Source: Gordius sp. MW1
Lineage: Eukaryota > Nematomorpha > Gordioida > Gordea > Gordiidae
Reading direction: 5' to 3'
Length of the DNA: 64,000 bases
Assembly (NCBI GenBank): GCA_964036665.1
Contig: OZ038533.1
Location: forward strand, 10,376,413 to 10,440,412
Positions 48,820 through 62,530 of this stretch are shown here, in pieces. Below the pieces are notes generated by a model, which saw only the letters and a program-made list of their open reading frames with translations, was not told where the DNA came from and did not search any database. A program made the position numbers and the translations under genes. Every line of letters begins with the position of its first letter. The stretch's first letter is position 1.

Positions 48820-51575
48820 GACAAAAGACAACGTTTTATTGTTGCGACTAGTTTGTTGTATCGCAACGTGAGTGCTTAATTTTTCAAAAATGCACTATGC
48901 GATCATGATTTCAAAGTAATAGTTTTCTGATTCTGATAAATTTTTACTTGGGATCATAGAAACCACGTCTGAAAACAACTTTCATCGGATGAATACGGTT
49001 CAAAGAAAAATATGTGAAAAATTTTGAGGTAAAAATATTTATTTTTTTCGATTCTATGTGAAAGAGCGTAAAAAAATATATAAAAGTAAGCCAATTTTAG
49101 AATCCTATTATCCTCGATTGACTTCCGAAAAGAGGTTTTAAGCTGCGAGAACTATCATTTTGACAAAAGACAACGTTTTATTGTTGCGACTAGTTTGTTG
49201 TATCGCAACGTGAGTGCTTAATTTTTCAAAAATGCACTATGCGATCATGATTTCAAAGTAATAGTTTTCTGATTCTGATAAATTTTTACTTGAGATCATA
49301 GAAACCACGTGTGAAAACGACAACTTTCATCGGATGAATACGGTTCAAAGAAAAATATGTGAAAAATTTTGAGGTAAAAATATTTATTTTTTTCAATTCT
49401 ATGTGAAAGAGCATGAAAAAATATATAAAAGTAAGCCAATTTGAGAATCCTATTATCCGAGATTGACTTCTGAAAAGAGGTTTTAAGCTGCGAGAACTAT
49501 CATTTTGACAAAAGACAACGTTTTATTGTTGCGACTAGTTTGTTGTATCGCAACGTGAGTGCTTAATTTTTCAAAAATGCACTATGCGATCATGATTTCA
49601 AAGTAATAGTTTTCTGATTCTGATAAATTTTTACTTGGGATCATAGAAACCACGTCTGAAAACGACAACTTTCATCGGATGAATACGGTTCAAAGAAAAA
49701 TATGTGAAAAATTTTGAGGTAAAAATATTTATTTTTTTCGATTCTATGTGAAAGAGCGTCAAAAAATATATAAAATTGAGCCAATTTGAGAATCCTATTA
49801 TCCTCGATTGACTTCCGAAAAGAGGTTTTAAGCTGCGAGAACTTTCATTTTGACAAAAGACAACGTTTTATTGTTGCGACTAGTTTGTTGTATCGCAACG
49901 TGAGTGCTTCATTTTTCAAAAATGCACAATGCGATCATGATTTCAAAGTAATAGTTTTCTGATTCTGATAAATTTTTACTTGAGATCATAGAAACCACGT
50001 GTGAAAACGACAACTTTCATCGGATGAATACGGTTCAAAGAAAAATATGTGAAAAATTTTGAGGTAAAAATATTTATTTTTTTCAATTCTATGTGAAAGA
50101 GCATTAAAAAATATATAAAAGTAAGCCAATTTGAGAATCCTATTATCCGAGATTGACTTCTGAAAAGAGGTTTTAAGCTGCGAGAACTATCATTTTGACA
50201 AAAGACAACGTTTTATTGTTGCGACTAGTTTGTTGTATCGCAACGTGAGTGCTTAATTTTTCAAAAATGCACAATGCGATCATGATTTCAAAGTAATAGT
50301 TTTCTGATTCTGATAAATATTTACTTGAGATCATAGAAACCACGTGTGAAGACGACAACTTTCATCGGATGAATACGGTTCAAAGAAAAATATGTGAAAA
50401 AATTTTGAGGTAAAAATATTTATTTTTTTCAATTCTATGTGAAAGAGCATTAAAAAATATATAAAAGTAAGCCAATTTGAGAATCCTATTATCCGAGATT
50501 GACTTCTGAAAAGAGGTTTTAAGCTGCGAGAACTATCATTTTGACAAAAGACAACGTTTTATTGTTGCGACTAGTTTGTTGTATCGCAACGTGAGTGCTT
50601 AATTTTTCAAAAATGCACAATGCGATCATGATTTCAAAGTAATAGTTTTCTGATTCTGATAAATTTTTACTTGAGTTCATAGAAACCACGTGTGAAAACG
50701 ACAACTTTCATCGGATGAATACGGTTCAAAGAAAAATATGTGAAAAATTTTGAGGTAAAAATATTTATTTTTTTCAATTCTATGTGAAAGAGCATTAAAA
50801 AATATATAAAAGTAAGCCAATTTGAGAATCCTATTATCCGAGATTGACTTCTGAAAAGAGGTTTTAAGCTGCGAGAACTATCATTTTGACAAAAGACAAC
50901 GTTTTATTGTTGCGACTAGTTTGTTGTATCGCAACGTGAGTGCTTAATTTTTTAAAAATGCACTATGCGATCATGATTTCAAAGTAATAGTTTTCTGATT
51001 CTGATAAATTTTTACTTGAGATCATAGAAACCACGTCTGAAAACGACAACTTTCATCGGATGAATACGGTTCAAAGAAAAATATGTGAAAAATTTTGAGG
51101 TAAAAATATTTATTTTTTTCAATTCTATGTGAAAGAGCATGAAAAAATATATAAAAGTAAGCCAATTTGAGAATCCTATTATCCTCGATTGACTTCCGAA
51201 AAGAAGTTTTAAGCTGCGAGAACTCATTTTGACAAAAGACAACGTTTTATTGTTGCGATTAGTTTGTTGTATCGCAACGTGAGTGCTTAATTTTTCAAAA
51301 TGGCTCTATGCGATCATGATTTCAAAGTAATATTTTTCAGATTCTGATAAATTTTTACTTGGGATCATAGAAACCACGTCTGAAAACGACAACTTTCATC
51401 GGATGAATACGATTCAAAGAAAAATATGTGAAAAATTTTGAGGTAAAAATGTTTATTTTTTTCGATTCTATGTGAAAGAGCGTTAAAAAATATATAAAAG
51501 TAAGCCAATTTGAGAATCCTATTATCCTCGATTGACTTCCGAAAAGAGGTTTTAAGCTGCGAGAACTATCATATT
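48820..51575. repeat. 2756-bp (eight-monomer) higher-order repeat, copy 1
   Basis: It matches 51576-54331 at exactly +2756. Shared markers are 'tctgaaaacaactttc' with three bases lost (48968 and 51724), 'ataaaattgagcc' (49769 and 52525), 'gtgaagacgac' (50345 and 53101), an extra A in 'gtgaaaaaatttt' (50393 and 53149), and 'gagaactcatttt' (51217 and 53973). A few differences exist, such as 'gcttcattttt' at 49906 and 'gagttcatag' at 50653. Confidence 0.88.
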
Positions 51576-54331
51576 GACAAAAGACAACGTTTTATTGTTG
51601 CGACTAGTTTGTTGTATCGCAACGTGAGTGCTTAATTTTTCAAAAATGCACTATGCGATCATGATTTCAAAGTAATAGTTTTCTGATTCTGATAAATTTT
51701 TACTTGGGATCATAGAAACCACGTCTGAAAACAACTTTCATCGGATGAATACGGTTCAAAGAAAAATATGTGAAAAATTTTGAGGTAAAAATATTTATTT
51801 TTTTCGATTCTATGTGAAAGAGCGTAAAAAAATATATAAAAGTAAGCCAATTTTAGAATCCTATTATCCTCGATTGACTTCCGAAAAGAGGTTTTAAGCT
51901 GCGAGAACTATCATTTTGACAAAAGACAACGTTTTATTGTTGCGACTAGTTTGTTGTATCGCAACGTGAGTGCTTACTTTTTCAAAAATGCACTATGCGA
52001 TCATGATTTCAAAGTAATAGTTTTCTGATTCTGATAAATTTTTACTTGAGATCATAGAAACCACGTGTGAAAACGACAACTTTCATCGGATGAATACGGT
52101 TCAAAGAAAAATATGTGAAAAATTTTGAGGTAAAAATATTTATTTTTTTCAATTCTATGTGAAAGAGCATGAAAAAATATATAAAAGTAAGCCAATTTGA
52201 GAATCCTATTATCCGAGATTGACTTCTGAAAAGAGGTTTTAAGCTGCGAGAACTATCATTTTGACAAAAGACAACGTTTTATTGTTGCGACTAGTTTGTT
52301 GTATCGCAACGTGAGTGCTTAATTTTTCAAAAATGCACTATGCGATCATGATTTCAAAGTAATAGTTTTCTGATTCTGATAAATTTTTACTTGGGATCAT
52401 AGAAACCACGTCTGAAAACGACAACTTTCATCGGATGAATACGGTTCAAAGAAAAATATGTGAAAAATTTTGAGGTAAAAATATTTATTTTTTTCGATTC
52501 TATGTGAAAGAGCGTCAAAAAATATATAAAATTGAGCCAATTTGAGAATCCTATTATCCTCGATTGACTTCCGAAAAGAGGTTTTAAGCTGCGAGAACTT
52601 TCATTTTGACAAAAGACAACGTTTTATTGTTGCGACTAGTTTGTTGTATCGCAACGTGAGTGCTTAATTTTTCAAAAATGCACAATGCGATCATGATTTC
52701 AAAGTAATAGTTTTCTGATTCTGATAAATTTTTACTTGAGATCATAGAAACCACGTGTGAAAACGACAACTTTCATCGGATGAATACGGTTCAAAGAAAA
52801 ATATGTGAAAAATTTTGAGGTAAAAATATTTATTTTTTTCAATTCTATGTGAAAGAGCATTAAAAAATATATAAAAGTAAGCCAATTTGAGAATCCTATT
52901 ATCCGAGATTGACTTCTGAAAAGAGGTTTTAAGCTGCGAGAACTATCATTTTGACAAAAGACAACGTTTTATTGTTGCGACTAGTTTGTTGTATCGCAAC
53001 GTGAGTGCTTAATTTTTCAAAAATGCACAATGCGATCATGATTTCAAAGTAATAGTTTTCTGATTCTGATAAATATTTACTTGAGATCATAGAAACCACG
53101 TGTGAAGACGACAACTTTCATCGGATGAATACGGTTCAAAGAAAAATATGTGAAAAAATTTTGAGGTAAAAATATTTATTTTTTTCAATTCTATGTGAAA
53201 GAGCATTAAAAAATATATAAAAGTAAGCCAATTTGAGAATCCTATTATCCGAGATTGACTTCTGAAAAGAGGTTTTAAGCTGCGAGAACTATCATTTTGA
53301 CAAAAGACAACGTTTTATTGTTGCGACTAGTTTGTTGTATCGCAACGTGAGTGCTTAATTTTTCAAAAATGCACAATGCGATCATGATTTCAAAGTAATA
53401 GTTTTCTGATTCTGATAAATTTTTACTTGAGATCATAGAAACCACGTGTGAAAACGACAACTTTCATCGGATGAATACGGTTCAAAGAAAAATATGTGAA
53501 AAATTTTGAGGTAAAAATATTTATTTTTTTCAATTCTATGTGAAAGAGCATTAAAAAATATATAAAAGTAAGCCAATTTGAGAATCCTATTATCCGAGAT
53601 TGACTTCTGAAAAGAGGTTTTAAGCTGCGAGAACTATCATTTTGACAAAAGACAACGTTTTATTGTTGCGACTAGTTTGTTGTATCGCAACGTGAGTGCT
53701 TAATTTTTTAAAAATGCACTATGCGATCATGATTTCAAAGTAATAGTTTTCTGATTCTGATAAATTTTTACTTGAGATCATAGAAACCACGTCTGAAAAC
53801 GACAACTTTCATCGGATGAATACGGTTCAAAGAAAAATATGTGAAAAATTTTGAGGTAAAAATATTTATTTTTTTCAATTCTATGTGAAAGAGCATGAAA
53901 AAATATATAAAAGTAAGCCAATTTGAGAATCCTATTATCCTCGATTGACTTTCGAAAAGAAGTTTTAAGCTGCGAGAACTCATTTTGACAAAAGACAACG
54001 TTTTATTGTTGCGATTAGTTTGTTGTATCGCAACGTGAGTGCTTAATTTTTCAAAATGGCTCTATGCGATCATGATTTCAAAGTAATATTTTTCAGATTC
54101 TGATAAATTTTTACTTGGGATCATAGAAACCACGTCTGAAAACGACAACTTTCATCGGATGAATACGATTCAAAGAAAAATATGTGAAAAATTTTGAGGT
54201 AAAAATGTTTATTTTTTTCGATTCTATGTGAAAGAGCGTTAAAAAATATATAAAAGTAAGCCAATTTGAGAATCCTATTATCCTCGATTGACTTCCGAAA
54301 AGAGGTTTTAAGCTGCGAGAACTATCATATT
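51576..54331. repeat. 2756-bp higher-order repeat, copy 2; also left part of the 7580-bp repeat
   Basis: This tandem partner of 48820-51575 is copied again at +7580 (59156 onward). Private changes are 'gcttactttttc' at 51972, 'ttatttgaatc'-type class differences as in copy 1, and 'gactttcgaaaag' at 53948. The class B monomer near 54055 corresponds to those near 51300 and 61640. Confidence 0.86.
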
Positions 54332-55519
54332 GACAAAAGACAACGTTTTATTGTTGCGACTAGTTTGTTGTATCGCAACGTGAGTGCTTAATTTTTCAAA
54401 AATGCACAATGCGATCATGATTTCAAAGTAATAGTTTTCTGATTCTGATAAATTTTTACTTGAGATCATAGAAACCATGTGTGAAAACGACAACTTTTAT
54501 CGGATGAATACGGTTCAAAGGAAAATATGTGAAAAATTTTGAGGTAAAAATATTTATTTTTTTCAATTCTATGTGAAAGAGCATTAAAAAATATATAAAA
54601 GTAAGCCAATTTGAGAATCCTATTATCCGAGATTGACTTCTGAAAAGAGGTTAGCTGCGAGAACTATCATTTTGACAAAAGACAACGTTTTATTGTTGCG
54701 ACTAGTTTGTTGTATCGCAACGTGAGTGCTTAATTTTTCAAAAATGCACTAAGCGATCATGATTTCAAAGTAATAGTTTTCTGATTCTGATAAATTTTTA
54801 CTTGAGATCATAGAAACCACGTCTGAAACGACAACTTTCATCGGATGAATACGGTTCAAAGAAAAATATGTGAAAAATTTTGAGGTAAAAATATTTATTT
54901 TTTTCAATTCTATGTGAAAGAGCAGAAAAAATATATAAAAGTAAGCCAATTTGAGAATCCTATTATCCTCGATTGACTTTTGAAAAGAGGTTTTAAGCTG
55001 CGAGAACTATCATTTTGACAAAAGACAACGTTTTATTGTTGCGACTAGTTTGTTGTATCGCAACGTGAGTGCTTAATTTTTCAAAAATGCACTATGCGAT
55101 CATGATTTCAAAGTAATAGTTTTCTGATTCTGATAAATTTTTACTTGAGATCATAGAAACCACGTCTGAAAACGACAACTTTCATCGGAAGAATACGGTT
55201 CAAAGAAAAATATGTGAAAAATTTTGAGGTAAAAATATTTATTTTTTTCAATTCTATATGAAAGAGCATGCAAAAAAAATATAAAAGTAAGCCAATTTGA
55301 GAATCCTATTATCCTCGATTGACTTCTGAAAAGAGGTTTTAAGCTGCGAGAACTATCATTTTGACAAAAGACAACGTTTTATTGTTGCGATTAGTTTGTT
55401 GTATCGCAACGTGAGTGCTTAATTTTTGAAAATGGCTCTATGCGATCATGATTTCAAAGTAATATTTTTCAGATTCTGATAAATTTTTACTTGGGATCAT
55501 AGAAACCACGTCTGAAAAC
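54332..55519. repeat. Irregular monomers with shared 4-bp and 1-bp deletions
   Basis: Private or rare changes are 'aaccatgtgtg' at 54474, 'caaaggaaaatatg' at 54516, 'gaggttagctgcg' with 4 bases lost at 54647, 'gtctgaaacgac' with one A lost at 54821 and 'gcagaaaaaat' at 54923. Most recur at +7580 (62096, 62226, 62401 and 62503). 'gcatgcaaaaaaaat' at 55268 does not. The 7580 similarity stops near 54955, where 'cctcgattgacttttg' differs from 'ccgagattgacttctg'. Confidence 0.8.
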
Positions 55520-58197
55520 GACAACTTTCATCGGATGAATACGATTCAAAGAAAAATATGTGAAAAATTTTGAGGTAAAAATGTTTATTTTTTTCGATTC
55601 TATGTGAAAGAGCGTAAAAAAATATATAAAAGTAAGCCAATTTGAGAATCCTATTATCCTCGATTGACTTCCGAAAAGAGGTTTTAAGCTGCGAGAACTA
55701 TCATATTGACAAAAGACAACGTTTTATTGTTGCGACTAGTTTGTTGTATCGCAACGTGAGTGCTTAATTTTTCAAAAATGCACAATGCGATCATGATTTC
55801 AAAGTAATAGTTTTCTGATTCTGATAAATTTTTACTTGAGATCATAGAAACCACGTGTGAAAACGACAACTTTTATCGGATGAATACGGTTCAAAGAAAA
55901 ATATGTGAAAAATTTTGAGGTAAAAATATTTATTTTTTTCAATTCTATGTGAAAGAGCATTAAAAAATATATAAAAGTAAGCCAATTTGAGAATCCTATT
56001 ATCCGAGATTGACTTCTGAAAAGAGGTTTTAAGCTGCGAGAACTATCATTTTGACAAAAGACAACGTTTTATTGTTGCGACTAGTTTGTTGTATCGCAAC
56101 GTGAGTGCTTAATTTTTCAAAAATGCACTATGCGATCATGATTTCAAAGTAATAGTTTTCTGATTCTGATAAATTTTTACTTGGGATCATAGAAACCACG
56201 TCTGAAAACAACTTTCATCGGATGAATACGGTTCAAAGAAAAATATGTGAAAAATTTTGAGGTAAAAATATTTATTTTTTTCGATTCTATGTGAAAGAGC
56301 GTAAAAAAATATATAAAAGTAAGCCAATTTTAGAATCCTATTATCCTCGATTGACTTCCGAAAAGAGGTTTTAAGCTGCGAGAACTATCATTTTGACAAA
56401 AGACAACGTTTTATTGTTGCGACTAGTTTGTTGTATCGCAACGTGAGTGCTTAATTTTTCAAAAATGCACTATGCGATCATGATTTCAAAGTAATAGTTT
56501 TCTGATTCTGATAAATTTTTACTTGAGATCATAGAAACCACGTGTGAAAACGACAACTTTCATCGGATGAATACGGTTCAAAGAAAAATATGTGAAAAAT
56601 TTTGAGGTAAAAATATTTATTTTTTTCAATTCTATGTGAAAGAGCATGAAAAAATATATAAAAGTAAGCCAATTTGAGAATCCTATTATCCGAGATTGAC
56701 TTCTGAAAAGAGGTTTTAAGCTGCGAGAACTATCATTTTGACAAAAGACAACGTTTTATTGTTGCGACTAGTTTGTTGTATCGCAACGTGAGTGCTTAAT
56801 TTTTCAAAAATGCACTATGCGATCATGATTTCAAAGTAATAGTTTTCTGATTCTGATAAATTTTTACTTGGGATCATAGAAACCACGTCTGAAAACGACA
56901 ACTTTCATCGGATGAATACGGTTCAAAGAAAAATATGTGAAAAATTTTGAGGTAAAAATATTTATTTTTTTCGAATCTATGTGAAAGAGCGTCAAAAAAT
57001 TTATAAAATTGAGCCAATTTGAGAATCCTATTATCCTCGATTGACTTCCGAAAAGAGGTGTTAAGCTGCGAGAACTTTCATTTTGACAAAAGACAACGTT
57101 TTATTGTTGCGACTAGTTTGTTGTATCGCAACGTGAGTGCTTAATTTTTCAAAAATGCACAATGCGATCATGATTTCAAAGTAATAGTTTTCTGATTCTG
57201 ATAAATTTTTACTTGAGATCATAGAAACCACGTGTGAAAACGACAACTTTCATCGGATGAATACGGTTCAAAGAAAAATATGTGAAAAATTTTGAGGTAA
57301 AAATATTTATTTTTTTCAATTCTATGTGAAAGAGCATTAAAAAATATATAAAAGTAAGCCAATTTGAGAATCCTATTATCCGAGATTGACTTCTGAAAAG
57401 AGGTTTTAAGCTGCGAGAACTATCATTTTGACAAAAGACAACGTTTTATTGTTGCGACTAGTTTGTTGTATCGCAACGTGAGTGCTTAATTTTTCAAAAA
57501 TGCACAATGCGATCATGATTTCAAAGTAATAGTTTTCTGATTCTGATAAATATTTACTTGAGATCATAGAAACCACGTGTGAAGACGACAACTTTCATCG
57601 GATGAATACGGTTCAAAGAAAAATATGTGAAAAAATTTTGAGGTAAAAATATTTATTTTTTTCAATTCTATGTGAAAGAGCATTAAAAAATATATAAAAG
57701 TAAGCCAATTTGAGAATCCTATTATCCGAGATTGACTTCTGAAAAGAGGTTTTAAGCTGCGAGAACTATCATTTTGACAAAAGACAACGTTTTATTGTTG
57801 CGACTAGTTTGTTGTATCGCAACGTGAGTGCTTAATTTTTCAAAAATGCACAATGCGATCATGATTTCAAAGTAATAGTTTTCTGATTCTGATAAATTTT
57901 TACTTGAGTTCATAGAAACCACGTGTGAAAACGACAACTTTCATCGGATGAATACGGTTCAAAGAAAAATATGTGAAAAATTTTGAGGTAAAAATATTTA
58001 TTTTTTTCAATTCTATGTGAAAGAGCATTAAAAAATATATAAAAGTAAGCCAATTTGAGAATCCTATTATCCGAGATTGACTTCTGAAAAGAGGTTTTAA
58101 GCTGCGAGAACTATCATTTTGACAAAAGACAACGTTTTATTGTTGCGACTAGTTTGTTGTATCGCAACGTGAGTGCTTAATTTTTTAAAAATGCACA
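55520..58197. repeat. 3103-bp (nine-monomer) spaced block, copy 1
   Basis: It matches 58623-61300 at +3103. Shared markers are 'aaaatgtttattt' (55579 and 58682), 'tcatattgac' (55701 and 58804), the three-base loss in 'tctgaaaacaac' (56202 and 59305), 'aatttataaaattgag' (56998 and 60101) and 'gtgaagacgac' (57578 and 60681). One private change is 'gaggtgttaag' at 57056. Confidence 0.86.
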
Positions 58198-58622
58198 ATG
58201 CGATCATGATTTCAAAGTAATAGTTTTCTGATTCTGATAAATTTTTACTTGAGTTCATAGAAACCACGTGTGAAAACGACAACTTTCATCGGATGAATAC
58301 GGTTCAAAGAAAAATATGTGAAAAATTTTGAGGTAAAAATATTTATTTTTTTCAATTCTATGTGAAAGAGCATTAAAAAATATATAAAAGTAAGCCAATT
58401 TGAGAATCCTATTATCCGAGATTGACTTCTGAAAAGAGGTTTTAAGCTGCGAGAACTATCATTTTGACAAAAGACAACGTTTTATTGTTGCGACTAGTTT
58501 GTTGTATCGCAACGTGAGTGCTTAATTTTTTAAAAATGCACTATGCGATCATGATTTCAAAGTAATAGTTTTCTGATTCTGATAAATTTTTACTTGAGTT
58601 CATAGAAACCACGTGTGAAAAC

Positions 58623-61300
58623 GACAACTTTCATCGGATGAATACGATTCAAAGAAAAATATGTGAAAAATTTTGAGGTAAAAATGTTTATTTTTTTCGA
58701 TTCTATGTGAAAGAGCGTAAAAAAATATATAAAAGTAAGCCAATTTGAGAATCCTATTATCCTCGATTGACTTCCGAAAAGAGGTTTTAAGCTGCGAGAA
58801 CTATCATATTGACAAAAGACAACGTTTTATTGTTGCGACTAGTTTGTTGTATCGCAACGTGAGTGCTTAATTTTTCAAAAATGCACAATGCGATCATGAT
58901 TTCAAAGTAATAGTTTTCTGATTCTGATAAATTTTTACTTGAGATCATAGAAACCACGTGTGAAAACGACAACTTTTATCGGATGAATACGGTTCAAAGA
59001 AAAATATGTGAAAAATTTTGAGGTAAAAATATTTATTTTTTTCAATTCTATGTGAAAGAGCATTAAAAAATATATAAAAGTAAGCCAATTTGAGAATCCT
59101 ATTATCCGAGATTGACTTCTGAAAAGAGGTTTTAAGCTGCGAGAACTATCATTTTGACAAAAGACAACGTTTTATTGTTGCGACTAGTTTGTTGTATCGC
59201 AACGTGAGTGCTTAATTTTTCAAAAATGCACTATGCGATCATGATTTCAAAGTAATAGTTTTCTGATTCTGATAAATTTTTACTTGGGATCATAGAAACC
59301 ACGTCTGAAAACAACTTTCATCGGATGAATACGGTTCAAAGAAAAATATGTGAAAAATTTTGAGGTAAAAATATTTATTTTTTTCGATTCTATGTGAAAG
59401 AGCGTAAAAAAATATATAAAAGTAAGCCAATTTTAGAATCCTATTATCCTCGATTGACTTCCGAAAAGAGGTTTTAAGCTGCGAGAACTATCATTTTGAC
59501 AAAAGACAACGTTTTATTGTTGCGACTAGTTTGTTGTATCGCAACGTGAGTGCTTAATTTTTCAAAAATGCACTATGCGATCATGATTTCAAAGTAATAG
59601 TTTTCTGATTCTGATAAATTTTTACTTGAGATCATAGAAACCACGTGTGAAAACGACAACTTTCATCGGATGAATACGGTTCAAAGAAAAATATGTGAAA
59701 AATTTTGAGGTAAAAATATTTATTTTTTTCAATTCTATGTGAAAGAGCATGAAAAAATATATAAAAGTAAGCCAATTTGAGAATCCTATTATCCGAGATT
59801 GACTTCTGAAAAGAGGTTTTAAGCTGCGAGAACTATCATTTTGACAAAAGACAACGTTTTATTGTTGCGACTAGTTTGTTGTATCGCAACGTGAGTGCTT
59901 AATTTTTCAAAAATGCACTATGCGATCATGATTTCAAAGTAATAGTTTTCTGATTCTGATAAATTTTTACTTGGGATCATAGAAACCACGTCTGAAAACG
60001 ACAACTTTCATCGGATGAATACGGTTCAAAGAAAAATATGTGAAAAATTTTGAGGTAAAAATATTTATTTTTTTCGATTCTATGTGAAAGAGCGTCAAAA
60101 AATTTATAAAATTGAGCCAATTTGAGAATCCTATTATCCTCGATTGACTTCCGAAAAGAGGTTTTAAGCTGCGAGAACTTTCATTTTGACAAAAGACAAC
60201 GTTTTATTGTTGCGACTAGTTTGTTGTATCGCAACGTGAGTGCTTAATTTTTCAAAAATGCACAATGCGATCATGATTTCAAAGTAATAGTTTTCTGATT
60301 CTGATAAATTTTTACTTGAGATCATAGAAACCACGTGTGAAAACGACAACTTTCATCGGATGAATACGGTTCAAAGAAAAATATGTGAAAAATTTTGAGG
60401 TAAAAATATTTATTTTTTTCAATTCTATGTGAAAGAGCATTAAAAAATATATAAAAGTAAGCCAATTTGAGAATCCTATTATCCGAGATTGACTTCTGAA
60501 AAGAGGTTTTAAGCTGCGAGAACTATCATTTTGACAAAAGACAACGTTTTATTGTTGCGACTAGTTTGTTGTATCGCAACGTGAGTGCTTAATTTTTCAA
60601 AAATGCACAATGCGATCATGATTTCAAAGTAATAGTTTTCTGATTCTGATAAATATTTACTTGAGATCATAGAAACCACGTGTGAAGACGACAACTTTCA
60701 TCGGATGAATACGGTTCAAAGAAAAATATGTGAAAAAATTTTGAGGTAAAAATATTTATTTTTTTCAATTCTATGTGAAAGAGCATTAAAAAATATATAA
60801 AAGTAAGCCAATTTGAGAATCCTATTATCCGAGATTGACTTCTGAAAAGAGGTTTTAAGCTGCGAGAACTATCATTTTGACAAAAGACAACGTTTTATTG
60901 TTGCGACTAGTTTGTTGTATCGCAACGTGAGTGCTTAATTTTTCAAAAATGCACAATGCGATCATGATTTCAAAGTAATAGTTTTCTGATTCTGATAAAT
61001 TTTTACTTGAGTTCATAGAAACCACGTGTGAAAACGACAACTTTCATCGGATGAATACGGTTCAAAGAAAAATATGTGAAAAATTTTGAGGTAAAAATAT
61101 TTATTTTTTTCAATTCTATGTGAAAGAGCATTAAAAAATATATAAAAGTAAGCCAATTTGAGAATCCTATTATCCGAGATTGACTTCTGAAAAGAGGTTT
61201 TAAGCTGCGAGAACTATCATTTTGACAAAAGACAACGTTTTATTGTTGCGACTAGTTTGTTGTATCGCAACGTGAGTGCTTAATTTTTTAAAAATGCACT
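58623..61300. repeat. 3103-bp spaced block, copy 2
   Basis: This is the partner of 55520-58197. Between the copies lie one or two extra monomers with 'gagttcatag' and 'ttttttaaaaatg' (58182-58600), which explains why 3103 and 7580 do not share a simple factor. From 59156 on it is also part of the 7580-bp repeat, so this stretch has relatives at two different offsets. Confidence 0.86.
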
Positions 61301-62530
61301 ATGCGATCATGATTTCAAAGTAATAGTTTTCTGATTCTGATAAATTTTTACTTGAGATCATAGAAACCACGTCTGAAAACGACAACTTTCATCGGATGAA
61401 TACGGTTCAAAGAAAAATATGTGAAAAATTTTGAGGTAAAAATATTTATTTTTTTCAATTCTATGTGAAAGAGCATGAAAAAATATATAAAAGTAAGCCA
61501 ATTTGAGAATCCTATTATCCTCGATTGACTTCCGAAAAGAAGTTTTAAGCTGCGAGAACTCATTTTGACAAAAGACAACGTTTTATTGTTGCGATTAGTT
61601 TGTTGTATCGCAACGTGAGTGCTTAATTTTTCAAAATGGCTCTATGCGATCATGATTTCAAAGTAATATTTTTCAGATTCTGATAAATTTTTACTTGGGA
61701 TCATAGAAACCACGTCTGAAAACGACAACTTTCATCGGATGAATACGATTCAAAGAAAAATATGTGAAAAATTTTGAGGTAAAAATGTTTATTTTTTTCG
61801 ATTCTATGTGAAAGAGCGTAAAAAAATATATAAAAGTAAGCCAATTTGAGAATCCTATTATCCTCGATTGACTTCCGAAAAGAGGTTTTAAGCTGCGAGA
61901 ACTATCATATTGACAAAAGACAACGTTTTATTGTTGCGACTAGTTTGTTGTATCGCAACGTGAGTGCTTAATTTTTCAAAAATGCACAATGCGATCATGA
62001 TTTCAAAGTAATAGTTTTCTGATTCTGATAAATTTTTACTTGAGATCATAGAAACCACGTGTGAAAACGACAACTTTTATCGGATGAATACGGTTCAAAG
62101 GAAAATATGTGAAAAATTTTGAGGTAAAAATATTTATTTTTTTCAATTCTATGTGAAAGAGCATTAAAAAATTTATAAAAGTAAGCCAATTTGAGAATCC
62201 TATTATCCGAGATTGACTTCTGAAAAGAGGTTAGCTGCGAGAACTATCATTTTGACAAAAGACAACGTTTTATTGTTGCGACTAGTTTGTTGTATCGCAA
62301 CGTGAGTGCTTAATTTTTCAAAAATGCACTATGCGATCATGATTTCAAAGTAATAGTTTTCTGATTCTGATAAATTTTTACTTGAGATCATAGAAACCAC
62401 GTCTGAAACGACAACTTTCATCGGATGAATACGGTTCAAAGAAAAATATGTGAAAAATTTTGAGGTAAAAATATTTATTTTTTTCAATTCTATGTGAAAG
62501 AGCAGAAAAAATATATAAAAGTAAGCCAAT
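59156..62530. repeat. 7580-bp (22-monomer) spaced copy of 51576-54950
   Basis: Positions at offset 7580 agree through eight monomers plus the deletion-marked monomers at 62226 and 62401. Differences seen are few: 'aatttataaaattg' at 60103 against 'aatatataaaattg' at 52523, and 'gagttcatag' at 61009 against 'gagatcatag' at 53429. This is the longest-range repeat wholly inside the right-hand zone. Confidence 0.86.
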
